From positions 1 to 24,872 of the IMG/VR virus record IMGVR_UViG_3300045257_000216: DNA of 24,872 nucleotides; one strand, written 5' to 3'. Both the position numbers and the translations under genes were made by a program. This document shows, one piece after another, positions 7,032-14,154 of the stretch; position 1 is the first letter of the stretch, and every line of letters begins with the position of its first letter. Source of the stretch: a virus. The notes beneath the pieces are model-generated. The model saw only the letters and a list, made by a program, of their open reading frames with translations, made no database searches and was not told where the DNA came from.

Positions 7032-8146
7032 AGGACTAGCCGCATGACGGCGACGGCGCGCTCAATCAGATGAGGGATCGGGTACGGGGCTAGTCCGAGG
7101 AAGATTCCGCGCTGGTGGATGAGATCGGCGCGCGGCGTCTTGTTCGTCTCGCGCCACGGCGCCCCATAGGAATGGCGGAGGAAGCTCCCGCCACAGGGCG
7201 GTCGGCAGTCGATGGACTCGGCCCTCAGCGCCATCACCAGCCGGGAGCGCGTCTCTCCATCCTTGACCTCAAAATGACAGCCGAACGGCGAGTGAGAGAC
7301 GCTGACTCTCGGCTGGATGATGGGCAGATCTTCGCTCAACCCACGCCAGTGCGCGTAGTTCTCCGCGCGAGCATCGACGAAACCCAGCAGCTTACGCAAT
7401 TGGCAACGCGAGATCGCCGCGTGGATCTCGGTGCCACGATAATTGTGCCCGAACCTCACGAAGTCGTAGCGTTTGTCGAAATCTTCTGTCTTGCTGACGA
7501 AGCCCTCGTTGCCGTGGTTGCGTAGCAGCCGGCACAGGTGCGCAAGTTCGTCGTCGTCCACGAGTACGGCGCCGCCCTCGATTCCTGCTACCTGATGAGA
7601 GATGAAGAAACTAACCGATGACATGATGCCGAACGATGCGCAGTGTCGACCGCCGATAGTGGCCCCAAGACTTTCGCAAGCATCAACGACGAAGTAGGCG
7701 CCACTATCCGACGCAAGCCTCTCCCATCCGTCGAGGTAGGCAGGGTTTCCGAGAACCGGGCATCCGACGATGAGGTTGGTTCCTTTCGGCGGCATCGTCG
7801 GCGGCATATTCCACGTCTCGTCGCAATCGTTGACGGCGAGATCGAGCCCATTCAGTACACAAGCCGAATACAGGGTGGCCCATGAGATTGCCGGCACCAC
7901 GGCTCGGTCGCCGGGGAAAAGAGCCGCGTCCTTCTTGTGGAACAGAGCAGCTATCATAATCTCGTTCGCGCTCGACCCGGAATTTACATAGATCGCATGC
8001 TTCCGATTATGGAAAGCGGCCAGTTCCCTCTCGAACTCCTCGACCTCTCGCCCATGAGTGAACCATCGGGATCGGATGACACGGGCAATCGCCGCGCTCT
8101 CGTCTTCATTCCAACTGTAAAACGCCGTGGGGTGATCGTAAGCCAT
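7028..8146 (-). CDS. PLP/PMP-dependent NDP-sugar 3-dehydratase (ColD/RfbH-like, DegT fold)
   Basis: The 372-residue protein has the DegT/DnrJ/EryC1/StrS fold: WFTHGREVEEFE, YVNSGSSAN (53-61), CPVLGNP (129-135) and VVDACESLGA (153-162). The key segment is SFFISHQVAGIEGGAV (179-194). In aminotransferases the sixth residue is the Lys that binds PLP; here it is His184. ColD (GDP-4-keto-6-deoxymannose 3-dehydratase) and RfbH (E1) carry the same Lys-to-His change and remove the C3 hydroxyl, and they share the LGNP motif. I therefore predict 3-deoxygenation of a 4-keto-6-deoxy sugar, not amination. The ATG at 8146 has AGAGGA about 9 bases upstream. Unlike its upstream neighbours it is preceded by a 173-base gap. 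RfbH needs an iron-sulfur cluster and ColD does not; I see no clear cluster motif, favouring a ColD-like mechanism. Confidence 0.85.
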   Translation of the reverse strand: MAYDHPTAFYSWNEDESAAIARVIRSRWFTHGREVEEFERELAAFHNRKHAIYVNSGSSANEIMIAALFHKKDAALFPGDRAVVPAISWATLYSACVLNGLDLAVNDCDETWNMPPTMPPKGTNLIVGCPVLGNPAYLDGWERLASDSGAYFVVDACESLGATIGGRHCASFGIMSSVSFFISHQVAGIEGGAVLVDDDELAHLCRLLRNHGNEGFVSKTEDFDKRYDFVRFGHNYRGTEIHAAISRCQLRKLLGFVDARAENYAHWRGLSEDLPIIQPRVSVSHSPFGCHFEVKDGETRSRLVMALRAESIDCRPPCGGSFLRHSYGAPWRETNKTPRADLIHQRGIFLGLAPYPIPHLIERAVAVMRLVL

Positions 8147-8319
8147 CTCGCTAGTCCTCTCGGGTTGAAGTACCGGCTCGCCTCCCTTAGCGTTAGCCGC
8201 GCCGCATCGAAGAACGGCGGGGAGATCACGGTTTACCCTGGGGTGTCCGTACAGGGAGGGAGGCTTGGTTCGCTCGGTCGGCCGGCGCGACCGCTAGGAC
8301 TGATCTCCCTAGGCAACTG
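8147..8319. other. 173-base gap inside the sugar operon
   Basis: This is the only sizeable gap in the otherwise overlapping leftward operon between terminase and HD genes. No ORF with a ribosome site was found. It holds CTAGG (8294-8298) inverted against CCTAG (8308-8312), and an AGAGGA site serving the downstream gene. An internal promoter or a scar from gene loss or insertion is possible. Confidence 0.4.
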
Positions 8320-8847
8320 CTACGCATACTGACTCGTGTACTCGACGAGCAAGGTTGATCCCTCGTACTCTAGGGCCTTGCGGTATGCTGGGACAATCAA
8401 CTCGTGGACGGCGAGGCGCTCGACGCGGATCGTCTTCATCATCGCTTGGAGCGCGCCGGAGTGGTCGCCGATATGCTGCTCACCGGGGTCGAGCGGAATC
8501 GGCGTGGCGACGGCGGTGCGGATGAGGACGCGGGGCTTGTAGCCGCCATTCGAGAACAGCGGCATCCGGTCGAGGTGTTGGATTAGCTGGCTCGTTGCCT
8601 CTAAAAGAAACTGTATTCTCGGATACACGGCGATCGGCAAGCCGCCCGCGATGGCGATCCCGGTACACAGCCCGAGTTGCATGTTCTCGGCGACAGGAAA
8701 CTCCAAGAGCTTCTCAGCAGGAAGGTGCCGGAATGTCTGGCTCATGGCCGTTCCATCCGCCACAACGGATTGTCCGATCACGATGGCGCGCGGGTGCTCG
8801 CACACTAAACTCATCGCGTCGGCGAGGGCTTGGGCATAGGCGTTCAA
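8320..8847 (-). CDS. Thiamine-diphosphate enzyme, E1-beta/transketolase pyrimidine-binding subunit (compact)
   Basis: The start is TTG at 8847 (TTGA overlap with the E1-alpha stop). The resulting N-terminus, NAYAQALADAM, aligns with E1-beta starts of the type YREAL..AL. The 175-residue product matches the Transket_pyr domain: HPRAIVIGQSV, then FPVAENMQLGL with Glu54 as the expected activator of the cofactor aminopyrimidine, then GIAIAGGLPIAVYPR. E1-beta proteins are usually about 330 residues; this one ends after the pyrimidine domain and lacks the transketolase C-terminal domain. With the alpha subunit it should form a split ThDP enzyme. Next to a 3-dehydratase and a 4,6-dehydratase, a two-carbon transfer to a keto sugar is plausible, by analogy with branched-sugar ThDP enzymes. 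The donor is unknown. Confidence 0.82.
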   Translation of the reverse strand: MNAYAQALADAMSLVCEHPRAIVIGQSVVADGTAMSQTFRHLPAEKLLEFPVAENMQLGLCTGIAIAGGLPIAVYPRIQFLLEATSQLIQHLDRMPLFSNGGYKPRVLIRTAVATPIPLDPGEQHIGDHSGALQAMMKTIRVERLAVHELIVPAYRKALEYEGSTLLVEYTSQYA

Positions 8848-9452
8848 AATTGAATGCGCTTTCCCGAGCCCGCGTGGGGCCACGTCAGTTCGTATCGGAA
8901 ATACTCTGTCTTGAGGTCGCGCCGAAACTCGCTCTCCTGATCGAGGCACGACACGTTCCACACGGCGCGCGTATCGGTGAGCACTGATTTCGAGTTGTCC
9001 TCGCAGATCCAGCGAATCGGCAGATCGAAGTTGTAGGCGTACTTCCGGCACTCGTGAGCGATCCCCGTCTCGCTTGTTGTCTCGCCCATGAAGCAGTGGA
9101 CCCGATTTGTCCCGCCCGATCTTTTAATCTCCCAGGCGATGCCGAGCGCGATGGGCAGGATGCCGCCGACGATCGCCGAACTGAGCATCCGGAAAGCAGG
9201 AAAGCACATCGTCATGGATCGACCGGCCATGATCTCGTCGCGCACGATGTCAGGCGGAATCCCATGGAGCAGCGCATGATAATGCGAGCGCCAATTCGAG
9301 CAAATCCAGTCGGCCCGGTCTATCGTCTCGAACACCTTGATTAGTTGGGCTTCGCAACCGCCATGCAGATGAATCGGCGCGCGTATCTCGCCGCGATTGA
9401 ATCTCTCGGCGATATCGGCCTCGAACGCGATGAGTTCCTCGTCGGTCATCAT
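8844..9452 (-). CDS. Thiamine-diphosphate enzyme, E1-alpha-like subunit (compact)
   Basis: This 202-residue protein carries the diphosphate-binding half of a ThDP enzyme. Visible are RSHYHALLHGIPP (55-67), IVGGILPIALGIAW (94-107), and the GDG...N-type motif FMGETTSETG (121-130) ... ICEDN (149-153). The canonical Asp is replaced by Glu124, while Asn153 is kept. The C-terminal YFRYELTWPHAGSGK is characteristic of the transketolase-like alpha proteins found in polysaccharide clusters rather than of pyruvate dehydrogenase. Typical E1-alpha is well over 300 residues, so this is a reduced form. The ATG at 9452 overlaps the preceding stop (ATGA), and its own stop overlaps the beta TTG, suggesting coupled subunit synthesis. 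No E2 or E3 gene is present, which argues against an oxidative acyl-transfer complex. Confidence 0.85.
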   Translation of the reverse strand: MMTDEELIAFEADIAERFNRGEIRAPIHLHGGCEAQLIKVFETIDRADWICSNWRSHYHALLHGIPPDIVRDEIMAGRSMTMCFPAFRMLSSAIVGGILPIALGIAWEIKRSGGTNRVHCFMGETTSETGIAHECRKYAYNFDLPIRWICEDNSKSVLTDTRAVWNVSCLDQESEFRRDLKTEYFRYELTWPHAGSGKRIQF

Positions 9453-9670
9453 TTGCCGACCACCCTCACAGGCACGCCCATGATCATCAGCCCATCGACG
9501 GATCGAGGAATCGGTCGCGCGAGTTTTTTCTGGAGCAACTTCATCTCCTCGACCAGCGCGTCGTATTCGGCCTGAGTCACTGCGAGATAGGCCGGGGCGC
9601 GTCCTCCCGTCGCGTCCTGGTCAAGGACGATCTTCCGGGCGATGGCGTGGGCGAGGGGCGTCGCGCTCAT
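9449..9670 (-). CDS. Hypothetical protein (73 aa)
   Basis: The start is ATG 9670, chosen for its ATGA overlap with the preceding gene; a longer upstream frame is shadow. The 73-residue product begins MSATPLAHAIARKIVLDQD. It has a probable short helix EYDALVEEMKLLQKKLARP and ends VPVRVVGK. No family is recognised. It lies between a small membrane protein and the ThDP alpha subunit, linked to both by 4-base overlaps, so it is co-expressed with the sugar genes. Whether it takes part in that pathway cannot be told. Confidence 0.65.
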   Translation of the reverse strand: MSATPLAHAIARKIVLDQDATGGRAPAYLAVTQAEYDALVEEMKLLQKKLARPIPRSVDGLMIMGVPVRVVGK

Positions 9671-9888
9671 TCGGCAGCCGCCTTCTGCATCGCGTCTTTC
9701 AATACTGGAAACGCCTCTCTCAAGAAGTAGCCACAAGCAAGCAGACAAGCGCCAACGATGCAAACCGCCAAAGGCAACTCCGGGGCGCTACCGTTCCACC
9801 ACAAAACGATCGTATGCACGCCTGCAAACAGATAGCCCAGAGCGGCACCAGCATTTCCGGCCTTGTGTGCGTGAAAGCGTATTGTCAT
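9667..9888 (-). CDS. Small two-helix membrane protein (73 aa)
   Basis: The product shows two hydrophobic segments, AALGYLFAGVHTIVLWW (about 15-31) and LPLAVCIVGACLLACGYFL (about 38-56), separated by a short polar loop. A basic N-terminus (MTIRFHAHK) and a charged C-terminal tail flank them. It should sit in the inner membrane as a hairpin. Its ATG overlaps the glycosyltransferase stop, so it is made together with that enzyme. Phage glycan-modification loci often include small membrane proteins such as GtrA-type flippases, but this one has two segments rather than four, and I do not assign it. Confidence 0.7.
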   Translation of the reverse strand: MTIRFHAHKAGNAGAALGYLFAGVHTIVLWWNGSAPELPLAVCIVGACLLACGYFLREAFPVLKDAMQKAAAE

Positions 9889-10904
9889 TCGGCAGCCTTC
9901 TTGCGGAACGTCACGCGGTCGAAAACCTGCGTCCAGAACTCGGACGGGTCGTGTTCCTGTCGGACCTTCGTGTAGAGCGCGTGCCCGATCTCTTCGCAGC
10001 GCTTTATCTGGCCCATGAGAAATTTACACATTTCGAGGCAGTGATCCGGGTTGTCGTACTCCTCGAATTCGGAGCGCGGATCGAACCAATCGCGAAGATG
10101 CGGGTTCGTCCATTCGAGCAGGCACGCCCGCGCAAGAGCCGTCTCGATGACGCGGCCCTTGACGTGCTTCCTCTGCCCGCTCCCGGTGAACGGCACGTTG
10201 ACGATGATCCGGCAGTGATGGAGGAACGAGGCGTAGCTCGCGTACTCCTCGAAGTCGCGCAGCTTGAGGACGAAGGGCAACTCCTCCTGCTGCAAGCGCT
10301 CGACGATGCCCTTGCGCATCCAGCCGCCGACGTTGCCGGCATAGCCGATGGGGAAGGGGCGTTCGGAGAAGGCGAAGGTCGGCTCGGGGTAGAAGGCCGG
10401 GCTGATTGGGGTGAGCAGCGTGATCCCGCTCTCGATCTTCCAGTCGGCCTGCCAGTCCGAACCGCCCGGCCAGTCGTGGTTGCCGTCGATGCTGACGGTG
10501 AGATCGAACAGCCCCTCCTCCTCGAACTTCCGAAGGATCGGCCACCACGGCGGATCGCCGCCGTCGAACAGCAGATGCACCAGCGGTGCCATGTCCCTCA
10601 ACTTCAGCAGCGTCTCGTTCGACGGCGCAAACGCCGAGCCCCACGCGCTGATGTAGAGGATGATGTCCGGCCGCATGTCCTCGGCGTGGTGCAGCAACTC
10701 GGGATCGCACGTCACGTACTGCGCCGTCTGGTTGAGCCGCACCGCCGCCTTTTGCGTCGGGTCGAGCTTCTGGTAGATGCCGTAGGACTGTGTCGATTTC
10801 TGATCGTAGTGCATCACAGAAATCTCGTGCTGCCCGATGTAGCGCAGGCCCGCCGCGATGCTCTCGGTGTCGCCCGTCGAGGTGGTCGCGATCAAGATCC
10901 TCAT
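9885..10904 (-). CDS. Glycosyltransferase (GT-B type, CgeB/Glyco_trans_1_2-like)
   Basis: I start at ATG 10904 (ATGA overlap with the previous gene); MRILIATTSTGDTESIA is then a proper first strand and loop. The 339-residue protein has an N-terminal Rossmann-like half (DIILYISAWGSAF; LVHLLFDGGDPPWW) and a C-terminal half with KGRVIETALARACLLEW, followed by the acidic EFEEYDNPD. This is the pattern of the glycosyl-transferase-1 C-terminal domain in spore-maturation CgeB-like proteins, where an acidic residue after the helix contacts the nucleotide sugar. It would transfer a sugar, plausibly the one built by the neighbouring enzymes, onto a glycan, lipid carrier or virion protein. Acceptor and donor are unknown. 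Confidence 0.8.
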   Translation of the reverse strand: MRILIATTSTGDTESIAAGLRYIGQHEISVMHYDQKSTQSYGIYQKLDPTQKAAVRLNQTAQYVTCDPELLHHAEDMRPDIILYISAWGSAFAPSNETLLKLRDMAPLVHLLFDGGDPPWWPILRKFEEEGLFDLTVSIDGNHDWPGGSDWQADWKIESGITLLTPISPAFYPEPTFAFSERPFPIGYAGNVGGWMRKGIVERLQQEELPFVLKLRDFEEYASYASFLHHCRIIVNVPFTGSGQRKHVKGRVIETALARACLLEWTNPHLRDWFDPRSEFEEYDNPDHCLEMCKFLMGQIKRCEEIGHALYTKVRQEHDPSEFWTQVFDRVTFRKKAAE

Positions 10905-11206
10905 GTCGGAAACTTCTCGGCGAGCGCTTCGGCGACCCATTGGCGCATTGCGTCGGCTGTCTCAACCCCGATGTGCAGGTCTGCGGACAGGAGCATTGCG
11001 CGTAGTACAGGAAGACTCGGCTGAATGGCCCGCAAGGTGGCTTCCAGATATTTGATTCGCTCATCGCCCGCCGCTCGCCCGCGCGCCTCGGCGGCGAGGA
11101 TGTGGCGTGTGATCGCCAGATTGATGATTTCAGACGAGCATCCCGGATTAAAATGTGTATTACCAACGACGATTGGGGAAATCGTCGTCTCTGAGTCTTT
11201 TCTCAT
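10901..11206 (-). CDS. Hypothetical protein (101 aa)
   Basis: ATG 11206 overlaps the radical SAM stop (ATGA) and the stop overlaps the glycosyltransferase start, so it is an integral part of the operon. The 101-residue product appears mostly helical: SEIINLAITRHILAAEARG, ERIKYLEATLRAIQPSL, and DAMRQWVAEALAEKF at the end. There is a single Cys, no membrane segment and no recognised catalytic motif. It could be an accessory subunit of a neighbouring enzyme, but nothing in the sequence proves that. Confidence 0.65.
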   Translation of the reverse strand: MRKDSETTISPIVVGNTHFNPGCSSEIINLAITRHILAAEARGRAAGDERIKYLEATLRAIQPSLPVLRAMLLSADLHIGVETADAMRQWVAEALAEKFPT

Positions 11207-12660
11207 GCCGGCTCCAGAAGCTTGCGTCGGATCGTTTTCGCCGTCATCGCCTTGATATGTTCCAGCGTCGCGTCTCCGAACTTCTCGCGGATCATCGAGA
11301 GGTAGCGGGGGTTCGTGTAGTACGTCTGGAACGCGGCGTCCCGGAAGCGCAGCACCTCCTCCGCGCGGACGTGCTGCGTGTCCGCCGGCTGCGTTTCATA
11401 GGCGTGCTGAGAGTAGGTCCGCCAGTCGTCCGAGACGCGCGCACCGGATGCCACGGCGTCGTCGTACATCTTGCTGCCGGGATAATTTTGACCGACATAA
11501 AAGTTGACCGCCGACGTATTGAGGTCAAGCGCCATATCGAGAGTCGCCTGCATGCTCGTCATGTCGTCGGTCGGCAATCCGATGATGAAGTTGGAAATCA
11601 CATCGATCCCGGCATCCTCGATGGCCCGCACGATGCCCACGATATCGTCGCTGCGAAGGCCCTTGCCAGAGTCGTCCCTCACGTTTTTTGACCCGCTCTC
11701 GATGCCGAGTGCGATCCATCGGAAGCCGGCGCGGCGAAGAAGAGACAGAAGATTGCGGTCGGTGCAGTCGGTCCTTCCGTAAATCCAAGAAGATATCGTG
11801 TCCCCCAATCCCGCCTCGATGATACCGTTGCAGATCGCCGTGACGTGCCGCCTGTTTAAGATGAAAAGTTCGTCCGTGAACTTGAAAGTCTCAACCCCGT
11901 AGTCGCGATTCAACATCACCAATTCCGCGACCACCGCCTCGGGCGAGCGCATGCGATAGCGGTTGGTATGCTGGAAGATGTTCACCATACAAAAGTGACA
12001 CGCGAAGGAGCAGCCGAGTGAAGTGTGGATCGCCGCATAGGGCTGGCGCTTCGACAGATCATCGTAGCGTTGCCACGGCGAGCTTCGATAAAGCGGCATC
12101 TTCAAAAGGTGCCACGCCTGCCCGTGCAGGTCGCGGTCCATGTCGAGCAGCGGCGCTCGCGGGTTCTGGACGATCTCCTTGCCGAAGCTCCACACGAGGC
12201 CGGGGATTGCGTCCATCGGGTGACCGCGCAGGAGGCCCTCGATGGTCGCACATCCCTCGCCGTCCGCGACGAAATCGGTCGGCTCCTCTTGCAGCGTGCG
12301 AACCGGGAGTGCGCTCGGATGATTGCCCGTAAAGATGATGTCCTGATGCGGCATCGCCTGCTTGATGGCGGCGGCGAACTCTCGACAAGCCGGCATCGTC
12401 TGTGTGCTGCCGGACGGTTGCGATCCCGCGACGACGATAGCCACGATCTTCGGGCGCGATGCTTTCACACGCGCCGCTGTCTCGTCCGGACCAAGCCGCT
12501 CGGCGTCTGCGTCGATGATCTCGGCGGTGAAGCCCCGGTCGATCAGGTACGCCGCGAGTATGCGCGCCCACAGTGGTTGCTCGATTGCCGTGAGGTCATC
12601 GGCGAGATCTCCATAGATACCGTGCGCACCGTTAGGGTGGAGAAGGATGCAGTCGATCAT
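11203..12660 (-). CDS. B12-binding-domain radical SAM protein
   Basis: From ATG 12660 (ATGA overlap with the HNH stop) the product is 485 residues. Residues about 1-150 form a cobalamin-binding Rossmann-like domain (PLWARILAAYLIDRGFTAEIIDAD; IFTGNHPSALP; DFVADGEG). The radical SAM core then begins at TSLGCSFACHFC, giving Cys217-x3-Cys221-x2-Cys224 for the 4Fe-4S cluster. FTDELFILN, ALGIESGS and ISNFIIGLPTD are typical further core motifs. Such class B proteins do methylations, ring rearrangements and other radical reactions. In glycan clusters they may modify sugars or other small molecules. Here it is coupled through one small gene to a glycosyltransferase. Substrate unknown; family assignment is firm. 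Confidence 0.92.
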   Translation of the reverse strand: MIDCILLHPNGAHGIYGDLADDLTAIEQPLWARILAAYLIDRGFTAEIIDADAERLGPDETAARVKASRPKIVAIVVAGSQPSGSTQTMPACREFAAAIKQAMPHQDIIFTGNHPSALPVRTLQEEPTDFVADGEGCATIEGLLRGHPMDAIPGLVWSFGKEIVQNPRAPLLDMDRDLHGQAWHLLKMPLYRSSPWQRYDDLSKRQPYAAIHTSLGCSFACHFCMVNIFQHTNRYRMRSPEAVVAELVMLNRDYGVETFKFTDELFILNRRHVTAICNGIIEAGLGDTISSWIYGRTDCTDRNLLSLLRRAGFRWIALGIESGSKNVRDDSGKGLRSDDIVGIVRAIEDAGIDVISNFIIGLPTDDMTSMQATLDMALDLNTSAVNFYVGQNYPGSKMYDDAVASGARVSDDWRTYSQHAYETQPADTQHVRAEEVLRFRDAAFQTYYTNPRYLSMIREKFGDATLEHIKAMTAKTIRRKLLEPA

Positions 12661-13190
12661 TTGCACACTCTCCCATCCCGCAGACGCCAAACATAGTTCA
12701 CGGTCAAATCGAATTTTTTCGCCAGATCGACGAGAACGCCGTAGCGCTTCGGAGTCGATCTTATTTCATCAATCTGCTCTTGCGTGAGGCGCGTGCTTGC
12801 CAATGGCCTGCCATCCGCATTGAAACGCTGAGACGACCAGCGGTCCATATATTTTCCGGTTCTCTGGTATCTTTCATGGCGGCGACGAACCACGAGGTCT
12901 CGAATATTCTCAAGGTGACTGCCGAGATAGAGGTGATCGGGATTTACACACAGCGAAACATCGCACGTATGAAGTACATGAGAACCATCGGGAATTTCTC
13001 CTCGATAGAGAAGCCACGCCGAGCGAGCCGCGCGCGTCTCGTCCTTGTATCTGAACCTCCCCTCAATAGACCCGTTTGACCTTTTGCCGATTCCACCAAG
13101 CCAAAGCCAGCAACCGCAGTTCGGCTCAGGTGTCATCCGCGATTCGAAATGCTCCTGCGGCGTGAATTTGTGCGAACGGCGTCCCATCAC
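12657..13190 (-). CDS. HNH endonuclease with C-terminal HTH
   Basis: The 177-residue protein matches free-standing phage HNH enzymes. GCWLWLGG occurs at about 26-33, ARSAWLLYRGEIPDG at about 54-68, and the catalytic core VLHTCDVSLCVNPDHLYLGS at about 72-91 has paired Cys residues and the final His-Leu. The tail LTQEQIDEIRSTPKRYG...LAKKFDLTVNYVWRLRDGR (about 135-175) is a DNA-binding HTH common in these enzymes. Start: GTG 13190 overlaps the upstream stop as GTGA; an ATG one codon later is equally possible. It lies between small terminase-operon genes and the sugar cassette, at the junction where the accessory genes begin, consistent with a mobile or recombination-promoting role. Confidence 0.9.
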   Translation of the reverse strand: MMGRRSHKFTPQEHFESRMTPEPNCGCWLWLGGIGKRSNGSIEGRFRYKDETRAARSAWLLYRGEIPDGSHVLHTCDVSLCVNPDHLYLGSHLENIRDLVVRRRHERYQRTGKYMDRWSSQRFNADGRPLASTRLTQEQIDEIRSTPKRYGVLVDLAKKFDLTVNYVWRLRDGRVCK

Positions 13191-13672
13191 GGCCCCTTGA
13201 AGTATGTAACTTGAGGCTTGAGCGCCTGTGCGCGCTCCTCCTCGCTCAACTGCTTCACCTCGCGCGGCCGAAAGATGTTCCAGTCTCCGAACTCCTCGGC
13301 CAACTCGGCGGCGAGCGCGTCGACCTTGTAGTCGCGGCGGTCCCCGGTCGCGGCGGATATCACGTTCTTGGCTGTGTTGCGAACCCCGTTCACGCTATGT
13401 GTGAATCGGAGGTCTGCGAGCGATGCTTGACCGCCGGCACGCGCCTTCGATTCCGATTCCCATATCGCGCGATTCGTAAGCTGAATCACCATCGCCGCAT
13501 GAATCGCCCGCGCATCGAGCTTGGGCATGATCAGATCCATGTCGTGCAGGATCAACTCCATCTCCGCCCGGTACTCTGCGGCGTGCTCGGGAATGAAGAT
13601 GGCCTTCAACTGGACGATCGAGAGCCGGTCGACAAGTTCGGCGAAGGTGGGGAGGTAGCGGCGTTCCGTCAT
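13187..13672 (-). CDS. DUF4254-like phage protein
   Basis: The 161-residue product opens with YLPTFAELVDRLSIVQLKAIF. It contains NRAIWESESKAR followed about 20 residues later by VNGVRNTAKN. The order DRLSI...N-x3-W-x2-E-x2-AR...N-x2-RN is like DUF4254-type proteins, helical proteins often encoded near polysaccharide genes, though the match is by eye only. The protein looks soluble and all-helical. ATG 13672 and its stop are both in 4-base overlaps. A link to the sugar cassette is suggested by family neighbourhood habits but not shown; a general phage function is equally possible. Confidence 0.6.
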   Translation of the reverse strand: MTERRYLPTFAELVDRLSIVQLKAIFIPEHAAEYRAEMELILHDMDLIMPKLDARAIHAAMVIQLTNRAIWESESKARAGGQASLADLRFTHSVNGVRNTAKNVISAATGDRRDYKVDALAAELAEEFGDWNIFRPREVKQLSEEERAQALKPQVTYFKGP

Positions 13673-14154
13673 CGCGTCCTCGGAGGGTTGATCAGGCGGA
13701 TCGGCATCGGCGTCCTCGGCGCTTGCGCGACGGCGACAGGATCAGGCGAGTGCTGGACGCCGGGCGAGTACGATCCGGCGAGCGCGCGTCGCCCGAGCAT
13801 CGCGGCGTTGGGGATCATCGGGTTCTTGCGCCGCCCGCCGCCGAAGAATCCATCGGCCATCTTCTGAAGTTGCGGGGCAAGCGGCGGCGCGGAAGTCTCG
13901 CCCTCTCGCACGTTCGATTTAAGATCCGTCATCCCGTGATCCTGCATGACGATCTCGGCAGTCTGGTCGATCGCCTTGACGCTGGTGCTCATGCCGACGA
14001 CGGCGGGCGCGCGGCCGGTGGAGAAGTCCATGCCGCGCACCTTCTCGCGCTTGTCGCACGCGGGACACGGTGGGTCGGGCGCGTCCTCGGAGGGCAGGAC
14101 GCGGGTGTACTTGTGGCCGCAGGGGATGCAGCGCAGCGTCACCTTGACCTTCAT
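13669..14154 (-). CDS. Zinc-ribbon phage protein
   Basis: The start is ATG 14154 (ATGA overlap); the much longer upstream frame is an Arg-rich shadow of other genes. The 161-residue product begins with a zinc ribbon: Cys9-x2-Cys12 in RCIPCGHKY and CPAC about 22 residues later. A middle part reads KAIDQTAEIVMQDHGMTDLKSN, and the basic tail includes KMADGFFGGGRRKNPM and ends INPPRTR. I recognise this as a type of protein common near terminase genes in podophage-like genomes, with no assigned function. A nucleic-acid or protein contact by the ribbon is likely. It is translated as part of the terminase chain. Confidence 0.7.
   Translation of the reverse strand: MKVKVTLRCIPCGHKYTRVLPSEDAPDPPCPACDKREKVRGMDFSTGRAPAVVGMSTSVKAIDQTAEIVMQDHGMTDLKSNVREGETSAPPLAPQLQKMADGFFGGGRRKNPMIPNAAMLGRRALAGSYSPGVQHSPDPVAVAQAPRTPMPIRLINPPRTR

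Noticed and set aside
7028-8146. Annotation as a sugar aminotransferase
   Set aside because: The PLP-binding Lys is His, and the LGNP motif follows 3-dehydratases, so amination is unlikely.
8320-9051. A longer E1-beta frame starting at 9051
   Set aside because: The first 68 codons lie inside E1-alpha in another frame and look non-coding; the TTG at 8847 fits the domain start and the overlap pattern.
9642-11024. A 460-codon frame opposite the glycosyltransferase
   Set aside because: Antisense shadow; the opposite strand has coherent domains, overlaps and starts.
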